DNA of 64,000 bases, from NCBI RefSeq assembly GCF_000023865.1, contig NC_013159.1, positions 3,250,001-3,314,000 of the forward strand. Reading direction: 5' to 3'. The stretch comes from Saccharomonospora viridis DSM 43017. GTDB taxonomy: Bacteria > Actinomycetota > Actinomycetes > Mycobacteriales > Pseudonocardiaceae. This document shows positions 51,080-59,806 of this stretch, piece by piece. The position numbers were made by a program, and so were the translations under genes. Positions within the stretch are counted from its first letter, which is position 1; every line of letters starts with the position of its first letter. The notes under the pieces are model-generated. The model was not told where the DNA came from and ran no database searches. It saw only the letters and a program-made list of their open reading frames with translations.

Positions 51080-52237
51080 TCAGCCCGCCACGCCCAGCTC
51101 ACGCGCGATGAGCATGCGCTGCACCTCGCTCGTCCCCTCGCCGATCTCCAGGATCTTGGCGTCGCGGTAGAAACGACCCACGGGGTACTCGTTCATGAAC
51201 CCGTAGCCGCCGAAGATCTGAGTGGCGTCCCGGGCGTTGTCCATCGCGGCGTTGGAAGCCGCCAACTTGGCGATGGCCGCCTCCTTCTTGAACCGTTCTC
51301 CCCGCAGCATCTTCGCCGCCGCCTGGTAGTACGCCAGCCGCGCCGTGTGCGTGCGGAGTTCCATGTCGGCGATCTTGAACTGGATGCTCTGGTACTCGCC
51401 GATCTTACGTCCGAACGCCTCACGTTCCTTGACGTAGCGCAGGCATTCGTCCACGCAGCCCTGCGCCAATCCCACCGACAACGCGGCTATGGCGACACGC
51501 CCTTCGTCCAGGATGGACAAGAACTGCGCATAGCCCCGGCCACGTTCCCCGAGGAGGTTCCCCTCGGGGACCCGACAGTCGTCGAAGGTCAACCCATGCG
51601 TGTCGGAGGCGTTCCAGCCGACCTTCGAGTACTTCGGCTGCACCGTGAGCCCTGAGGTCCCCGACGGCACGATGATCGCGGAGATCTCCTTGCCACCGTC
51701 CGGTTTCTGTCCCGTCACAGCCGTGACGGTGATCAACCGGGTGATGTCGGTGCCCGAGTTGGTGATGAACGACTTACTGCCGTTGACCACCCACTCGCCG
51801 TTGTCCAACGTCGCCGTGGTCCGCGTGGCCGACGCATCCGAACCACCGCCGGGTTCGGTCAACCCGAACGCACCCAACGCCCGGCCCTCGCACAGCGCGG
51901 GAAGCCACTCCCGTTTCTGTTCCTCGGTGCCGAACCGATAGATCGGCATCGCCCCGAGCGACACCCCGGCCTCCAGGGTGATCGCCACCGACGAATCGAC
52001 CCGCGCCAGCTCCTCCAACGCCAGGCACAGCGCGAAATAGTCACCGCCCATGCCGCCGTAGTCCTCCGGGAACGGCAGGCCGAACAACCCCATCTCGCCC
52101 ATGCGCGCGACGATCTCGTACGGGAACTCCTCGCGCTCGTAGAACTCCCCGATCACCGGGGCGACCTCGGACCGCGCGAAGTCACGCACGGTGTTGCGCA
52201 GGTCCTCGTACTCCTCGTCCAACCTGAAATCGATCAT
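51080..52237 (-). CDS. Acyl-CoA dehydrogenase, isovaleryl-CoA dehydrogenase-like
   Basis: A 385-residue acyl-CoA dehydrogenase of the short/branched-chain type. Evidence: [60 protein letters not shown], the catalytic-region [20 protein letters not shown] and [20 protein letters not shown]. The operon partners (AccA, AccD) indicate leucine breakdown, where isovaleryl-CoA is oxidised to 3-methylcrotonyl-CoA and then carboxylated; this equates to the mycobacterial fadE19-accA1-accD1 cluster (inference from order). ATG overlaps the AccA stop (ATGA). Confidence 0.92.
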   Translation of the reverse strand: MIDFRLDEEYEDLRNTVRDFARSEVAPVIGEFYEREEFPYEIVARMGEMGLFGLPFPEDYGGMGGDYFALCLALEELARVDSSVAITLEAGVSLGAMPIYRFGTEEQKREWLPALCEGRALGAFGLTEPGGGSDASATRTTATLDNGEWVVNGSKSFITNSGTDITRLITVTAVTGQKPDGGKEISAIIVPSGTSGLTVQPKYSKVGWNASDTHGLTFDDCRVPEGNLLGERGRGYAQFLSILDEGRVAIAALSVGLAQGCVDECLRYVKEREAFGRKIGEYQSIQFKIADMELRTHTARLAYYQAAAKMLRGERFKKEAAIAKLAASNAAMDNARDATQIFGGYGFMNEYPVGRFYRDAKILEIGEGTSEVQRMLIARELGVAG

Positions 52238-54231
52238 GATTCGCCTTCTTCCGGGGTCACCAGGGCCAGGGGTTCGTCCAGCGCGACCTGTTGGCCGACA
52301 CGGACATCCACTCTGCTCACGACACCGTCGACGGGCGCGGTGATCGTGTGTTCCATCTTCATCGCCTCGACGACCAACAGCGGCTCTCCCGCCCGCACCA
52401 CGTCGCCGGGCTCGACCTCGACCACGAGCACGGTGCCCGGCATCGGACTCGTGACGGGCCCCGACTCCACCGACTCGGCGTGGGAGGCGAGCAGATTCGG
52501 CCGTTCGCTCACCGCGACGGCCCGTCCCTCCCGCTCGTACCACACGGCGCCGTCGGGCGCCTGCGCCCGTCGATACCCCCGGGACTCACCCGCGAGGCGC
52601 ACGACGAGGTCGGTGGACCCGTTCCCGTCCCGCGCCACGGACGCGACCACCGGCTCCCCGCCGTCCACAGTGACCCGTGCGGCGGTGGGTTCCCCCTCGA
52701 TCCGCACGAGCGCCTCGGCGTGCCCCGCGCTCAGGCGCATCGTCATCCCGGCGCTACCACCGATCCGCCAACCGTTGGGCACGTCCCACGGGTCCACCAC
52801 CGCGCCGGTGGGCCACAGCTCCAACAACCGGTCGAGAGCGGCGACCACGAAGAACTCCTCGGGCACGGTGTCGTCGATCAGCGTGAGCAGTTCCCGCTCC
52901 ACCAGACCGGTGTCCAGTCGTCCGGCCACGACGTCGGGGTGCCGCACGAGGGCACGCAAAAACGGCACGTTCGTCGGCACCCCGAGGACAGCGGTGTCGG
53001 CCAACGCCCGCTCGAGCCTGCGAAGCGCCGAAGTGCGGTCCGGGCCCCACGCGATCACCTTCGCCAACATCGGGTCGTAGTGCGAGGTCACCACGGTGCC
53101 CCGACGTAGCCCGGAGTCCACTCGCACGTGCGCGCCGGAAGGCTCGTGCAACCCCAACACCGTGCCCCCGGTGGGCATGAAGTCACGCGTCGGGTCCTCG
53201 GCGTAGATCCGGGCCTCCACGGCGTGTCCGTCGAGGCGCACGTCCTCCTGCGACAGCGTCAGCCGCTCCCCCGCCGCTATCCGCAGCTGCCATTCCACCA
53301 GGTCGAGCCCGGTCACCAGTTCGGTCACCGGATGCTCCACCTGGAGGCGGGTGTTCATCTCTAGGAAGAAGAACTCCTCGGGCGCGGACGCCGGCACGAT
53401 GAACTCCACCGTGCCCGCGCCGACGTAACCGACCGAACGGGCCGCCTCCACCGCCGCCTTCCCCATGCGAGCGCGGGTCTCGGCGTCGAGCACCGCCGAG
53501 GGCGCCTCCTCCACGATCTTCTGGTGGCGGCGTTGCAGACTGCATTCGCGCTCACCCAGGTGCACGACGGTGCCGTGGGTGTCGGCGAGCACCTGGATCT
53601 CGATGTGCCTCGGCTCGGCGACGAACCGCTCGACCAACAACCGGTCGTCACCGAACGCGCCACGCGCCTCCCGCTGCGCCGATTCCACGGCGGCGGGCAG
53701 TTCAGCGGGCGTGTGCACCAGCCGCATCCCCTTGCCGCCGCCTCCCGCGGACGGTTTCAGCAGCACGGGATACCCGACCCGCTCGGCAGCGGCCACAATG
53801 GAGTCCACATCGGACACATCGTTGACGCCCGGAACCACCGGGACCCCGGCGGCCGACACCGTCTCCTTCGCCCGGATCTTGTCGCCCATCGCCTCGATGG
53901 CCGCCACCGTCGGCCCGATGAACACCAGTCCCGCCGCTTCACACGCCTTGGCGAACTCGGCGTTCTCGGCCAGGAAACCGTAACCCGGGTGCACGGCCTG
54001 TGCGCCCGTCTCCACCGCGGCGGCGACGATGTCGGGGATGGACAGATAACTACGCGCCGCCTCGGCGGGTCCCACCCGCCGCGCGAGGTCGGCCTCCACC
54101 ACATGCCGGGCATCGGCATCGGCATCGCTGTAAATGGCCACCGACCGGATGCCCAGGCGCCGCAACGTCTCGATGATCCGCACGGCGATCTCACCGCGGT
54201 TGGCGACCAGCACGGTGTCGAACATGCCCAT
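52234..54231 (-). CDS. accA1: Biotin-dependent acyl-CoA carboxylase alpha subunit (biotin carboxylase plus BCCP)
   Basis: A 665-residue two-function subunit. The biotin carboxylase domain (about 1-450) shows [23 protein letters not shown]-grasp [34 protein letters not shown], and the catalytic [14 protein letters not shown]. The C-terminal carrier domain has the biotinyl Lys in [16 protein letters not shown] (about residue 630). It carboxylates biotin with bicarbonate and ATP. ATG at 54231 overlaps the AccD stop by one base (TGATG). The symbol follows the mycobacterial gene order. Confidence 0.93.
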   Translation of the reverse strand: MGMFDTVLVANRGEIAVRIIETLRRLGIRSVAIYSDADADARHVVEADLARRVGPAEAARSYLSIPDIVAAAVETGAQAVHPGYGFLAENAEFAKACEAAGLVFIGPTVAAIEAMGDKIRAKETVSAAGVPVVPGVNDVSDVDSIVAAAERVGYPVLLKPSAGGGGKGMRLVHTPAELPAAVESAQREARGAFGDDRLLVERFVAEPRHIEIQVLADTHGTVVHLGERECSLQRRHQKIVEEAPSAVLDAETRARMGKAAVEAARSVGYVGAGTVEFIVPASAPEEFFFLEMNTRLQVEHPVTELVTGLDLVEWQLRIAAGERLTLSQEDVRLDGHAVEARIYAEDPTRDFMPTGGTVLGLHEPSGAHVRVDSGLRRGTVVTSHYDPMLAKVIAWGPDRTSALRRLERALADTAVLGVPTNVPFLRALVRHPDVVAGRLDTGLVERELLTLIDDTVPEEFFVVAALDRLLELWPTGAVVDPWDVPNGWRIGGSAGMTMRLSAGHAEALVRIEGEPTAARVTVDGGEPVVASVARDGNGSTDLVVRLAGESRGYRRAQAPDGAVWYEREGRAVAVSERPNLLASHAESVESGPVTSPMPGTVLVVEVEPGDVVRAGEPLLVVEAMKMEHTITAPVDGVVSRVDVRVGQQVALDEPLALVTPEEGES

Positions 54232-55844
54232 CACATCCTGAAGACGCCGTAGTTCACCGGTTCCAGTGGCGCGTTCGCGGCGGCGGACAACGCCAGCCCC
54301 AGCACCATGCGGGTGTCCAACGGATCGATCACACCGTCGTCCCACAACCGCGCCGTCGAGTAATACGGATTGCCCTGGCGCTCGTACTGTTCACGGATGG
54401 GCTTTTTGAAGGCTTCCTCCTCCTCGGCCGACCACTTTTGACCCCGCGCCTCCAAGCCGTCCCTGCGCACCGTCGCGAGCACCGACGCGGCCTGTTCCCC
54501 GCCCATCACCGAGATCCGCGCATTGGGCCACATCCACAGGAACCGAGGCGAGTACGCGCGACCGCACATCGAATAGTTCCCCGCACCGAACGAACCACCG
54601 ATGATCACGGTGAACTTCGGCACCCTGGCGCACGCCACGGCGGTGACCATCTTCGCGCCGTGCTTGGCGATACCACCCGCCTCGTAGTCGCGGCCCACCA
54701 TGAAACCCGTGATGTTCTGCAGGAACACCAACGGCACCGAGCGTCGATCGCACAACTCGATGAAGTGCGCGCCCTTCATCGCCGACTCGGAAAACAGCAC
54801 TCCGTTGTTGGCCACGATGCCCACCGGATGGCCGTGGATCCGGGCGAAACCGGTGACGAGCGTGGCCCCGTACTCCTTCTTGAACTCCGTGAACCGACTG
54901 CCGTCGACGATGCGGGCGATCACCTCGCGCACGTCGTAGGGCGTACGGGGGTCCGCGGGGACCACCCCGTACAGCTCGTCGGGGTCGACGACCGGCTCCT
55001 CCGTGGGCGCCACGTCCCACGGTCGCGGGGCACGCGGGCCGAGCGTGGAGACGATGGCCCGTACCTTGCGCAGCGCGTCGGCGTCGTCGACGGCGAGGTG
55101 GTCCGTCACACCGGACTGCCGCGCGTGCACGTCGCCGCCACCGAGCTCCTCGGCCGTCACGACCTCGCCCGTGGCGGCCTTCACCAGCGGCGGGCCGCCG
55201 AGGAAGATCGTGCCCTGGTTGCGGACGATCACGGCCTCGTCGCTCATCGCCGGCACGTACGCGCCCCCGGCCGTGCAGGAGCCGAGGACCGCGGCGATCT
55301 GCGGGATGCCCCGCGCCGACATCGTCGCCTGGTTGTAGAAGATGCGGCCGAAGTGCTCCCGGTCGGGGAAGACCTCGTCCTGTTTGGGGAGGAACGCGCC
55401 CCCCGAGTCGACGAGGTACAGACACGGCAGGTTGTTGTGCAGGGCCACTTCCTGCGCACGCAGGTGCTTCTTCACCGTCATCGGGTAGTACGTGCCGCCC
55501 TTGACCGTGGCGTCGTTGGCGACGATGACGCATTCCCGACCGGACACGCGACCGACGCCGGTGATGATCCCCGCGCTGGGGGCTTCGTCGTCGTAGAGGC
55601 CGTTCGCGGCCAGCGGAGACAGTTCCAGGAACGGGGAGCCGGGGTCGAGCAGCGCGTCGACGCGATCACGTGGCAGCAGTTTGCCCCGCTCGACGTGCTT
55701 GATGCGTGCCTTCTCCGGCCCGCCCTGCCGCACGGCGGCCAACCGCGCGCGAAGGTCGGCCACCAGCTCGGTGTGGTGCGCGACGTTACGCGCGTACGAC
55801 TCGCTGCGGGTGTCGACAGCGCTGGCGAGAGCAGGAGCGTCCAT
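54231..55844 (-). CDS. accD1: Acyl-CoA carboxylase beta subunit (carboxyltransferase)
   Basis: A 537-residue carboxyltransferase. Evidence: [80 protein letters not shown] and [20 protein letters not shown]. The GGAFLPKQ and SCTAGGAY motifs are those of methylcrotonyl-CoA/propionyl-CoA type enzymes. It transfers carboxyl from biotin to an acyl-CoA. ATG at 55844 with GGTGA upstream; a GTG one codon earlier is possible. It is the first gene of the accD1-accA1-fadE(-GNAT) operon. Confidence 0.92.
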   Translation of the reverse strand: MDAPALASAVDTRSESYARNVAHHTELVADLRARLAAVRQGGPEKARIKHVERGKLLPRDRVDALLDPGSPFLELSPLAANGLYDDEAPSAGIITGVGRVSGRECVIVANDATVKGGTYYPMTVKKHLRAQEVALHNNLPCLYLVDSGGAFLPKQDEVFPDREHFGRIFYNQATMSARGIPQIAAVLGSCTAGGAYVPAMSDEAVIVRNQGTIFLGGPPLVKAATGEVVTAEELGGGDVHARQSGVTDHLAVDDADALRKVRAIVSTLGPRAPRPWDVAPTEEPVVDPDELYGVVPADPRTPYDVREVIARIVDGSRFTEFKKEYGATLVTGFARIHGHPVGIVANNGVLFSESAMKGAHFIELCDRRSVPLVFLQNITGFMVGRDYEAGGIAKHGAKMVTAVACARVPKFTVIIGGSFGAGNYSMCGRAYSPRFLWMWPNARISVMGGEQAASVLATVRRDGLEARGQKWSAEEEEAFKKPIREQYERQGNPYYSTARLWDDGVIDPLDTRMVLGLALSAAANAPLEPVNYGVFRM

Positions 55845-55855
55845 CACATCACCAA

Positions 55856-55910
55856 GTTAGCATCCGTTAACACCAAGCATGATGTTAGCGACCACTAACC
55901 ACCTTGTCCA
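55856..55910 (-). promoter_or_regulatory. Promoter of the carboxylase operon with two TetR-type operators
   Basis: Minus strand: -35 TGGACA (55910-55905), 17-base spacer, -10 TAACAT (55887-55882). Two inverted repeats of the form GTTARC-N4-GYTAAC lie on it: GTTAGC-GACC-ACTAAC at 55884-55899 overlapping the -10, and GTTAGC-ATCC-GTTAAC at 55856-55871 just downstream. Centres are 28 bp apart. The same site occurs upstream of the TetR gene at 57136. Confidence 0.8.
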
Positions 55911-55916
55911 GAAAAC

Positions 55917-56164
55917 CGTGTCCGCAGGTTGCGTCATCGTGTCCGCAGGTTGCGTCACCATGTCCGCAAGTTGCGTCACCGTGTCCGCAGGTTGCGTCAT
56001 CGTGTCCGCAGCCCGGGTAGACGTATTCGAAAGTTCACGACCACCCGTTCCCGCCCCGGCACACACGACTTCCTTAGTCCGTCCGAAAGTGCGGACACGA
56101 CGACGAGAAATGCGGACACGACACCACAGACTGCGGACACGACGATGAGAAATGCGGACACAAT
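55917..56164. repeat. 21-bp repeat array, copy 4 (largest)
   Basis: Five direct units with exactly 21-bp period start at 55917, 55938, 55959, 55980 and 56001 (consensus begins CGTGTCCGCAGGTTGCGTCA). After a 68-bp centre, three full inverted units at 56090, 56111 and 56132 and a shortened one at 56153 begin TGCGGACACGACGACGAGAA or similar. The array lies between the SGNH terminator and the carboxylase operon promoter. Confidence 0.93.
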
Positions 56165-56197
56165 TGCGGCCGCTACCCCTTTCGGGCGGCGGCCGCA
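56165..56197 (-). terminator. Terminator of the SGNH hydrolase gene
   Basis: TGCGGCCGC pairs with GCGGCCGCA (9 bp perfect) around a 15-base interval. It begins 24 bp after the esterase stop on the minus strand and abuts repeat array 4. Confidence 0.7.
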
Positions 56198-56221
56198 GTG
56201 TGAGGGTTATCGAGAGCAGAT

Positions 56222-57019
56222 TCAGCCGGTGACGCTCTGCAGTGCGGCGAGGTAGCCGAGACGCTGACCGTCAGCGGTCGGGTGATACGACTCCACGATG
56301 GGCCAGGTGAGACTGTGCAACCACCAATCGCCGCTCGAGCAGATCTCATGCCCGCTGAAGGCACCGCGCACGTCGACGAACTTCAATCCCCACGCCGCCG
56401 CCCGCTCGGCGGTGACCTCGGCGAGCGTGTCCGCGCCCGAGTTGATGGCCGCGCGCTTGGTGTCGCTCAGACCCACCTTGCACGTGCCGCCGATCTGGTA
56501 GAACCGGGGATAACCCAGCACCACGATCTCCGCGTTCGGCGCCCTGCTGGTCAACGTCTGGTACACGTTGTCGAGCCTGCCGGGCAGCGTGTTCCTGGCG
56601 AACTGCTTGGCCTCCTCCACGCGGTTCACACACGAGCTGTCCGAACCGAGCGTGCAGTCGACCATCACGTCGGCGAAGCCGGCGTCGTTACCACCGACGG
56701 AAACGGTGATGAAGGTGGTGCTCGAGTCCACGTGCGACGCCTGGTTGATGACATCGGATGTCACGGCACCGGAGCAGGCGACGAATTTGAAACTGGACAC
56801 CGCATGGGAATTCGCCCACAACTGCGGATAAGCATTGGCACTACGCCTGCAACTCCCCGAGTCTCCGTATGACCCGGCGCCAACCCCGGAGGAGTAGGAA
56901 TCGCCGAGGGCGACGTAATTCACCTCAGCGGGAGCGGCGCTCGCCGAGACAGCGCCTCCCACTAAGGTCAGAACAGAAATTCCTATTATTGAAAGTAATC
57001 GCCGAGCCCGCGCCTTCAT
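56222..57019 (-). CDS. Secreted SGNH/GDSL esterase-lipase
   Basis: A 265-residue exported hydrolase. Signal peptide: MKARARRLLS, hydrophobic core, cleavage after ASAAPA (about residue 30). Block I with nucleophile Ser is YVALGDSYSSGVGAG, block III is TVSVGGNDAGFADV, and block V with catalytic Asp/His is IVESYHPTADGQ. Six or more cysteines suggest disulfides, as in Streptomyces esterases of this type. It is monocistronic, followed by a strong terminator and repeat array 4. Confidence 0.92.
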   Translation of the reverse strand: MKARARRLLSIIGISVLTLVGGAVSASAAPAEVNYVALGDSYSSGVGAGSYGDSGSCRRSANAYPQLWANSHAVSSFKFVACSGAVTSDVINQASHVDSSTTFITVSVGGNDAGFADVMVDCTLGSDSSCVNRVEEAKQFARNTLPGRLDNVYQTLTSRAPNAEIVVLGYPRFYQIGGTCKVGLSDTKRAAINSGADTLAEVTAERAAAWGLKFVDVRGAFSGHEICSSGDWWLHSLTWPIVESYHPTADGQRLGYLAALQSVTG

Positions 57020-57135
57020 TGCCGCACCCTCTCGTCAAGGTTTGACCGAACAGACCCTTACCAGGGAAGCGGCTGACAACAAAGAGTGCGGGGAAGAGTT
57101 GGTCCAAGTGGACTACGCCAGAAGTCAGCGGTGTC

Positions 57136-57166
57136 GTTAACTTTCGCTAACTCGAACCGTTAGGAT
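57136..57166 (+). promoter_or_regulatory. Leaderless promoter of the TetR gene with operator
   Basis: -35 TTAACT (57138-57143), 17-base spacer and -10 TAGGAT (57161-57166). The GTG start at 57173 is at the predicted transcription start. The perfect inverted repeat GTTAAC-TTTC-GCTAAC (57136-57151) covers the -35 box and matches the sites of the carboxylase operon promoter. Confidence 0.78.
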
Positions 57167-57172
57167 GGTGGT

Positions 57173-57760
57173 GTGTCCTCGGGTTCTCCACTTGTCCGTG
57201 GCGAGAAGAAGACCCGCCGCGACCAGATCCTGGCCGCTGCCGCGGAGTTGTTCGCACGCCACGGATTCCACGGTGTCGGGATCGACGAAATCGGCGCGGC
57301 CGTCGGCATTTCCGGACCGGCGCTGTATCGGCATTTCCGCAGCAAAGACGCCATGTTAGGGGAAATGCTGACGTCAATCAGCCGATACCTGCTCGACGGC
57401 GGTAAGGCACGGGTGGAGGAAGGCGGATCCCCCGAGGAGGTACTCACCGGGCTGGTGCGGTTCCATGTCGACTTCGCGTTGTCCCAACCCGCACTGATCA
57501 CGGTGCAGGAACGTAACCTCGCCAATCTCTCCGAAGCCGACCGCAAGGAGGTCCGGGCTCTGCAACGTCGGTATGTCGAGGTGTGGGTGGCGGCGTTGCG
57601 GAAGGCCATCCCGAAGCTGGACGACACCCGCGCACGTTCGGCCGCACACGCCGTGTTCGGTTTGATGAATTCCACACCACACAGCCGACACCTGCCGGAT
57701 GACGAACTCGCCGAGCTACTCACCGACCTCGCGTTGGGGGCGTTGTACGCGGCCGGGTGA
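57173..57760 (+). CDS. TetR-family regulator, BkaR-like by context
   Basis: A 195-residue TetR repressor. Helix-turn-helix: ILAAAAELFARHGFHGVGID, then GISGPALYRHFRSKDAMLGE. C-terminal ligand domain with LSQPALITVQERNLANLSEA. It sits 1.3 kb from an AccD-AccA-FadE operon and shares its operator sequence. Mycobacterial BkaR is a TetR repressor of branched-chain amino acid catabolism in the same neighbourhood, so a role in leucine breakdown is likely (inference from context). GTG start, leaderless. Confidence 0.9.
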   Translation: MSSGSPLVRGEKKTRRDQILAAAAELFARHGFHGVGIDEIGAAVGISGPALYRHFRSKDAMLGEMLTSISRYLLDGGKARVEEGGSPEEVLTGLVRFHVDFALSQPALITVQERNLANLSEADRKEVRALQRRYVEVWVAALRKAIPKLDDTRARSAAHAVFGLMNSTPHSRHLPDDELAELLTDLALGALYAAG

Positions 57761-57774
57761 TGTCCGTCCGGCGC

Positions 57775-58164
57775 TCAAGACGAAAGGCCCTCGAACAACA
57801 CCCGATCCCCTCCGCCGGACCTTCGCCACGTCCAGCAGGGGCGCGGCCGTCCGCCCGTCGGCCAGTCGCGGCCGCTTCGTCGAGGGCGGCGATCGCTCGT
57901 TCCACGTAACCGCCCGAACCGGTGAGGCTCGCGACGACCCGGGTGCCCAAGAGGTCGGCACTCACCCCTGCGCCCCCGTTGCCGGGCACCATCGGTAGGT
58001 CGTCCGCGGACGAACCGGATCCGTCACGTCGTACTCGGGTCCCGACGAAGGTGACGTTCGCGTACGGTCACGTCGATCAACACCTGTCCGCCACCCGGCT
58101 CCCGATCCGGTGTCAGGCCCGGCACGAGGGCGTCCGGCTCGCCGAACCGGGACAGCCACACCAC
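57775..58164 (-). pseudogene. Decayed quinone oxidoreductase (MDR family) fragment
   Basis: On the minus strand a GTG at 58164, 8 bases after AGGAG, opens VWLSRFGEPDALVPGLTPD then EPGGGQVLIDVTV, the usual start of a quinone oxidoreductase. An extra base near 58060 shifts the frame to VTFVGTRVRRDG, then LPMVPGNGGAGVS and LLGTRVVASLTGSGGYVERA; a further shift near 57810 recovers GDRVLFEGL. Roughly the first 130 codons of a 300-codon family remain, with an internal deletion before the LLGTRVV part. The remnant abuts the 3' end of the TetR gene. It is not a working gene. Confidence 0.72.
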
Positions 58165-58382
58165 TCGCGTGCCTCTCCTGCCACCGGGAACCAGGCCGCA
58201 TGTTCGATCTAGTCGGAGGTCAACATGCGGGACCGTGGCGTCGGCGGGGCCACACACGGGTCGAAGGGGTTTCCGCGCGCTCTCAAGGCCCGGGAAGGCC
58301 GCAGCAACCGAACGACCGCGGTGACGTGGGGCGATGCCAGACGGGGGAACGCGGAAGACGCGAGAAGGTCGGACAAAGAAGG

Positions 58383-58427
58383 GGCGGCCCGCTCTACCAG
58401 CCTGGGGGTCACCGGGAGCGGGCCGCC
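58383..58427. terminator. Stem-loop with 12-bp perfect arms
   Basis: GGCGGCCCGCTC at 58383-58394 is the complement of GAGCGGGCCGCC at 58416-58427. It is likely a terminator or a boundary upstream of the ABC operon. Confidence 0.55.
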
Positions 58428-58495
58428 ACCACCCAGCTTAAGCAATAACTTCTGGCTTCGCCGCTCGGGGGCGGCGAGTCACACAAGTTCTTTCT

Positions 58496-58705
58496 TCACC
58501 CACATGGCGGAGTCGCGGGTGAATCATCCCATTCATCCTCTCTGACCTCGATGTACGCATTGCGAAAGTGGCCGCGGTGCGTAACCGGGCGGACCCCAAC
58601 AAATCCATCCGGGGGAATCTCCAACCCGATCGGTACGGCAGGATGATCCGAGCTTGAACGCCAACGCACACCCACGTCACACAAGGAATAGAGGGCAGCA
58701 TGCAC
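58496..58705 (-). CDS. Possible small acidic protein of atypical composition
   Basis: A frame of up to 69 residues containing SSSDHPAVPIGLEIPPDGFV, then GVRPVTHRGHFRNAYIEVRE and DEWDDSP. It reads like a real, ordered protein rather than random translation, but its third codon positions are much less G/C-rich than the genome average. I see no recognisable family and no clear ribosome binding site; the true start may be a GTG about 11 codons in. Its 5' end overlaps the start of the ABC gene on the other strand. Either a recent acquisition or a chance frame. Confidence 0.25.
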   Translation of the reverse strand: MHAALYSLCDVGVRWRSSSDHPAVPIGLEIPPDGFVGVRPVTHRGHFRNAYIEVREDEWDDSPATPPCG

Positions 58706-59806
58706 GACGGCAGTGGCCGCATCGCGGTGCAGAACCTCACCAAACAGTTCGGCGCCGTCACGGCGGTACAGAACCTCAGCTTCACCGTGGAACCGGGTAG
58801 TGTGACCGGCTTCCTCGGGCCGAACGGAGCCGGTAAGACGACGACCTTGCGGATGCTACTCGGCCTCGTCACCCCCACCGCGGGCACGGCGACCATCAAC
58901 GGCAGGCGGCATCACGAACTCGGCAACCCCGCGCGTGTCGTCGGTTCGGTGCTGGACAACGGCAGTTTCCACCCGAAGCGGACAGCACGGAATCACCTTC
59001 GCGTGTATGCGGCGGCCATCGGTGTCCCCGATCAACGGGTCGACGAGCTACTGGGGCTGGTGGGGCTCGCCCCGGCGGCGGACCGGAAGACAGGTGGCTT
59101 CTCCCTCGGTATGCGACAACGACTCGCTCTCGCCACCGCTCTGTTGGGCGATCCGCAAGTGTTGGTGCTCGACGAACCCGCGAACGGCCTGGACCCCGAA
59201 GGCATCGCGTGGCTGCGGAACTTCCTGCGCTCGTTCGCGGCGCAGGGACGCACCGTGCTCGTGTCGAGCCACCTGCTGTCCGAGGTCGAGCAGACCATCG
59301 ACCAGGTCGTGATCGTCAGCGCCGGGATGACCCGCTACTACGGTTCCCTGGAGAACCTGCGGAAGAGCCAGCAGTCTCGGGTCCTCGTGCAACCCGCCGA
59401 TGCCTCCGCGCTGGTGACGGCCCTGCGGGAAGCCGGCATCGACAAGGTGGAGCCCACCTCGGACGGTCGGGTGGCGGTGATCGACTCCACCGTGCAGCAG
59501 ATCGGTGACATCGCCGCGAAGGCGGGCATCGCCGTATACGGCATGGAGGAGCAGAAGGCCGACCTGGAACAGCTGTTCTTCCAGCTCACCACGCCCCAAT
59601 ACAGCGGGGCACCGCTGCCGGGGCAGTTCATGCCACAGGGGGCGTGGGGCGGAGCGCCGCAGCCTTATCAGCAGCCGCAGCAGCCCTACCAGCCGCAGCC
59701 CTACCAGCAGCCCGGCCAGCAATACCCCCAGCAGCAGTACCAGCAGAACTACCAGCAACCCGGTCAAGGACCGCAGCCCAACCAGGGCTGGGGAGGTCAG
59801 CAGTGA
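58700..59806 (+). CDS. ABC transporter ATPase with Gln/Pro/Tyr-rich C-terminal tail
   Basis: A 368-residue ABC ATPase. Walker A GFLGPNGAGKTTTLRMLLGL, signature FSLGMRQRLALATALL, Walker B VLVLDEPANGLDPEGIAWLR and switch His VLVSSHLLSEVE are all intact. After the usual accessory domain (to about residue 310), residues 310-368 are a low-complexity tail built from repeats like YQQPQQPYQPQPYQQPGQQ, not normal for the family. With the permease encoded one base overlapping downstream it forms an exporter of the drug/antibiotic type. The substrate is unknown. Confidence 0.92.
   Translation: MHDGSGRIAVQNLTKQFGAVTAVQNLSFTVEPGSVTGFLGPNGAGKTTTLRMLLGLVTPTAGTATINGRRHHELGNPARVVGSVLDNGSFHPKRTARNHLRVYAAAIGVPDQRVDELLGLVGLAPAADRKTGGFSLGMRQRLALATALLGDPQVLVLDEPANGLDPEGIAWLRNFLRSFAAQGRTVLVSSHLLSEVEQTIDQVVIVSAGMTRYYGSLENLRKSQQSRVLVQPADASALVTALREAGIDKVEPTSDGRVAVIDSTVQQIGDIAAKAGIAVYGMEEQKADLEQLFFQLTTPQYSGAPLPGQFMPQGAWGGAPQPYQQPQQPYQPQPYQQPGQQYPQQQYQQNYQQPGQGPQPNQGWGGQQ

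Noticed and set aside
55917-56164. CRISPR array
   Set aside because: The 21-bp units are contiguous with no unique spacers, change orientation in the middle, and no cas genes are nearby.
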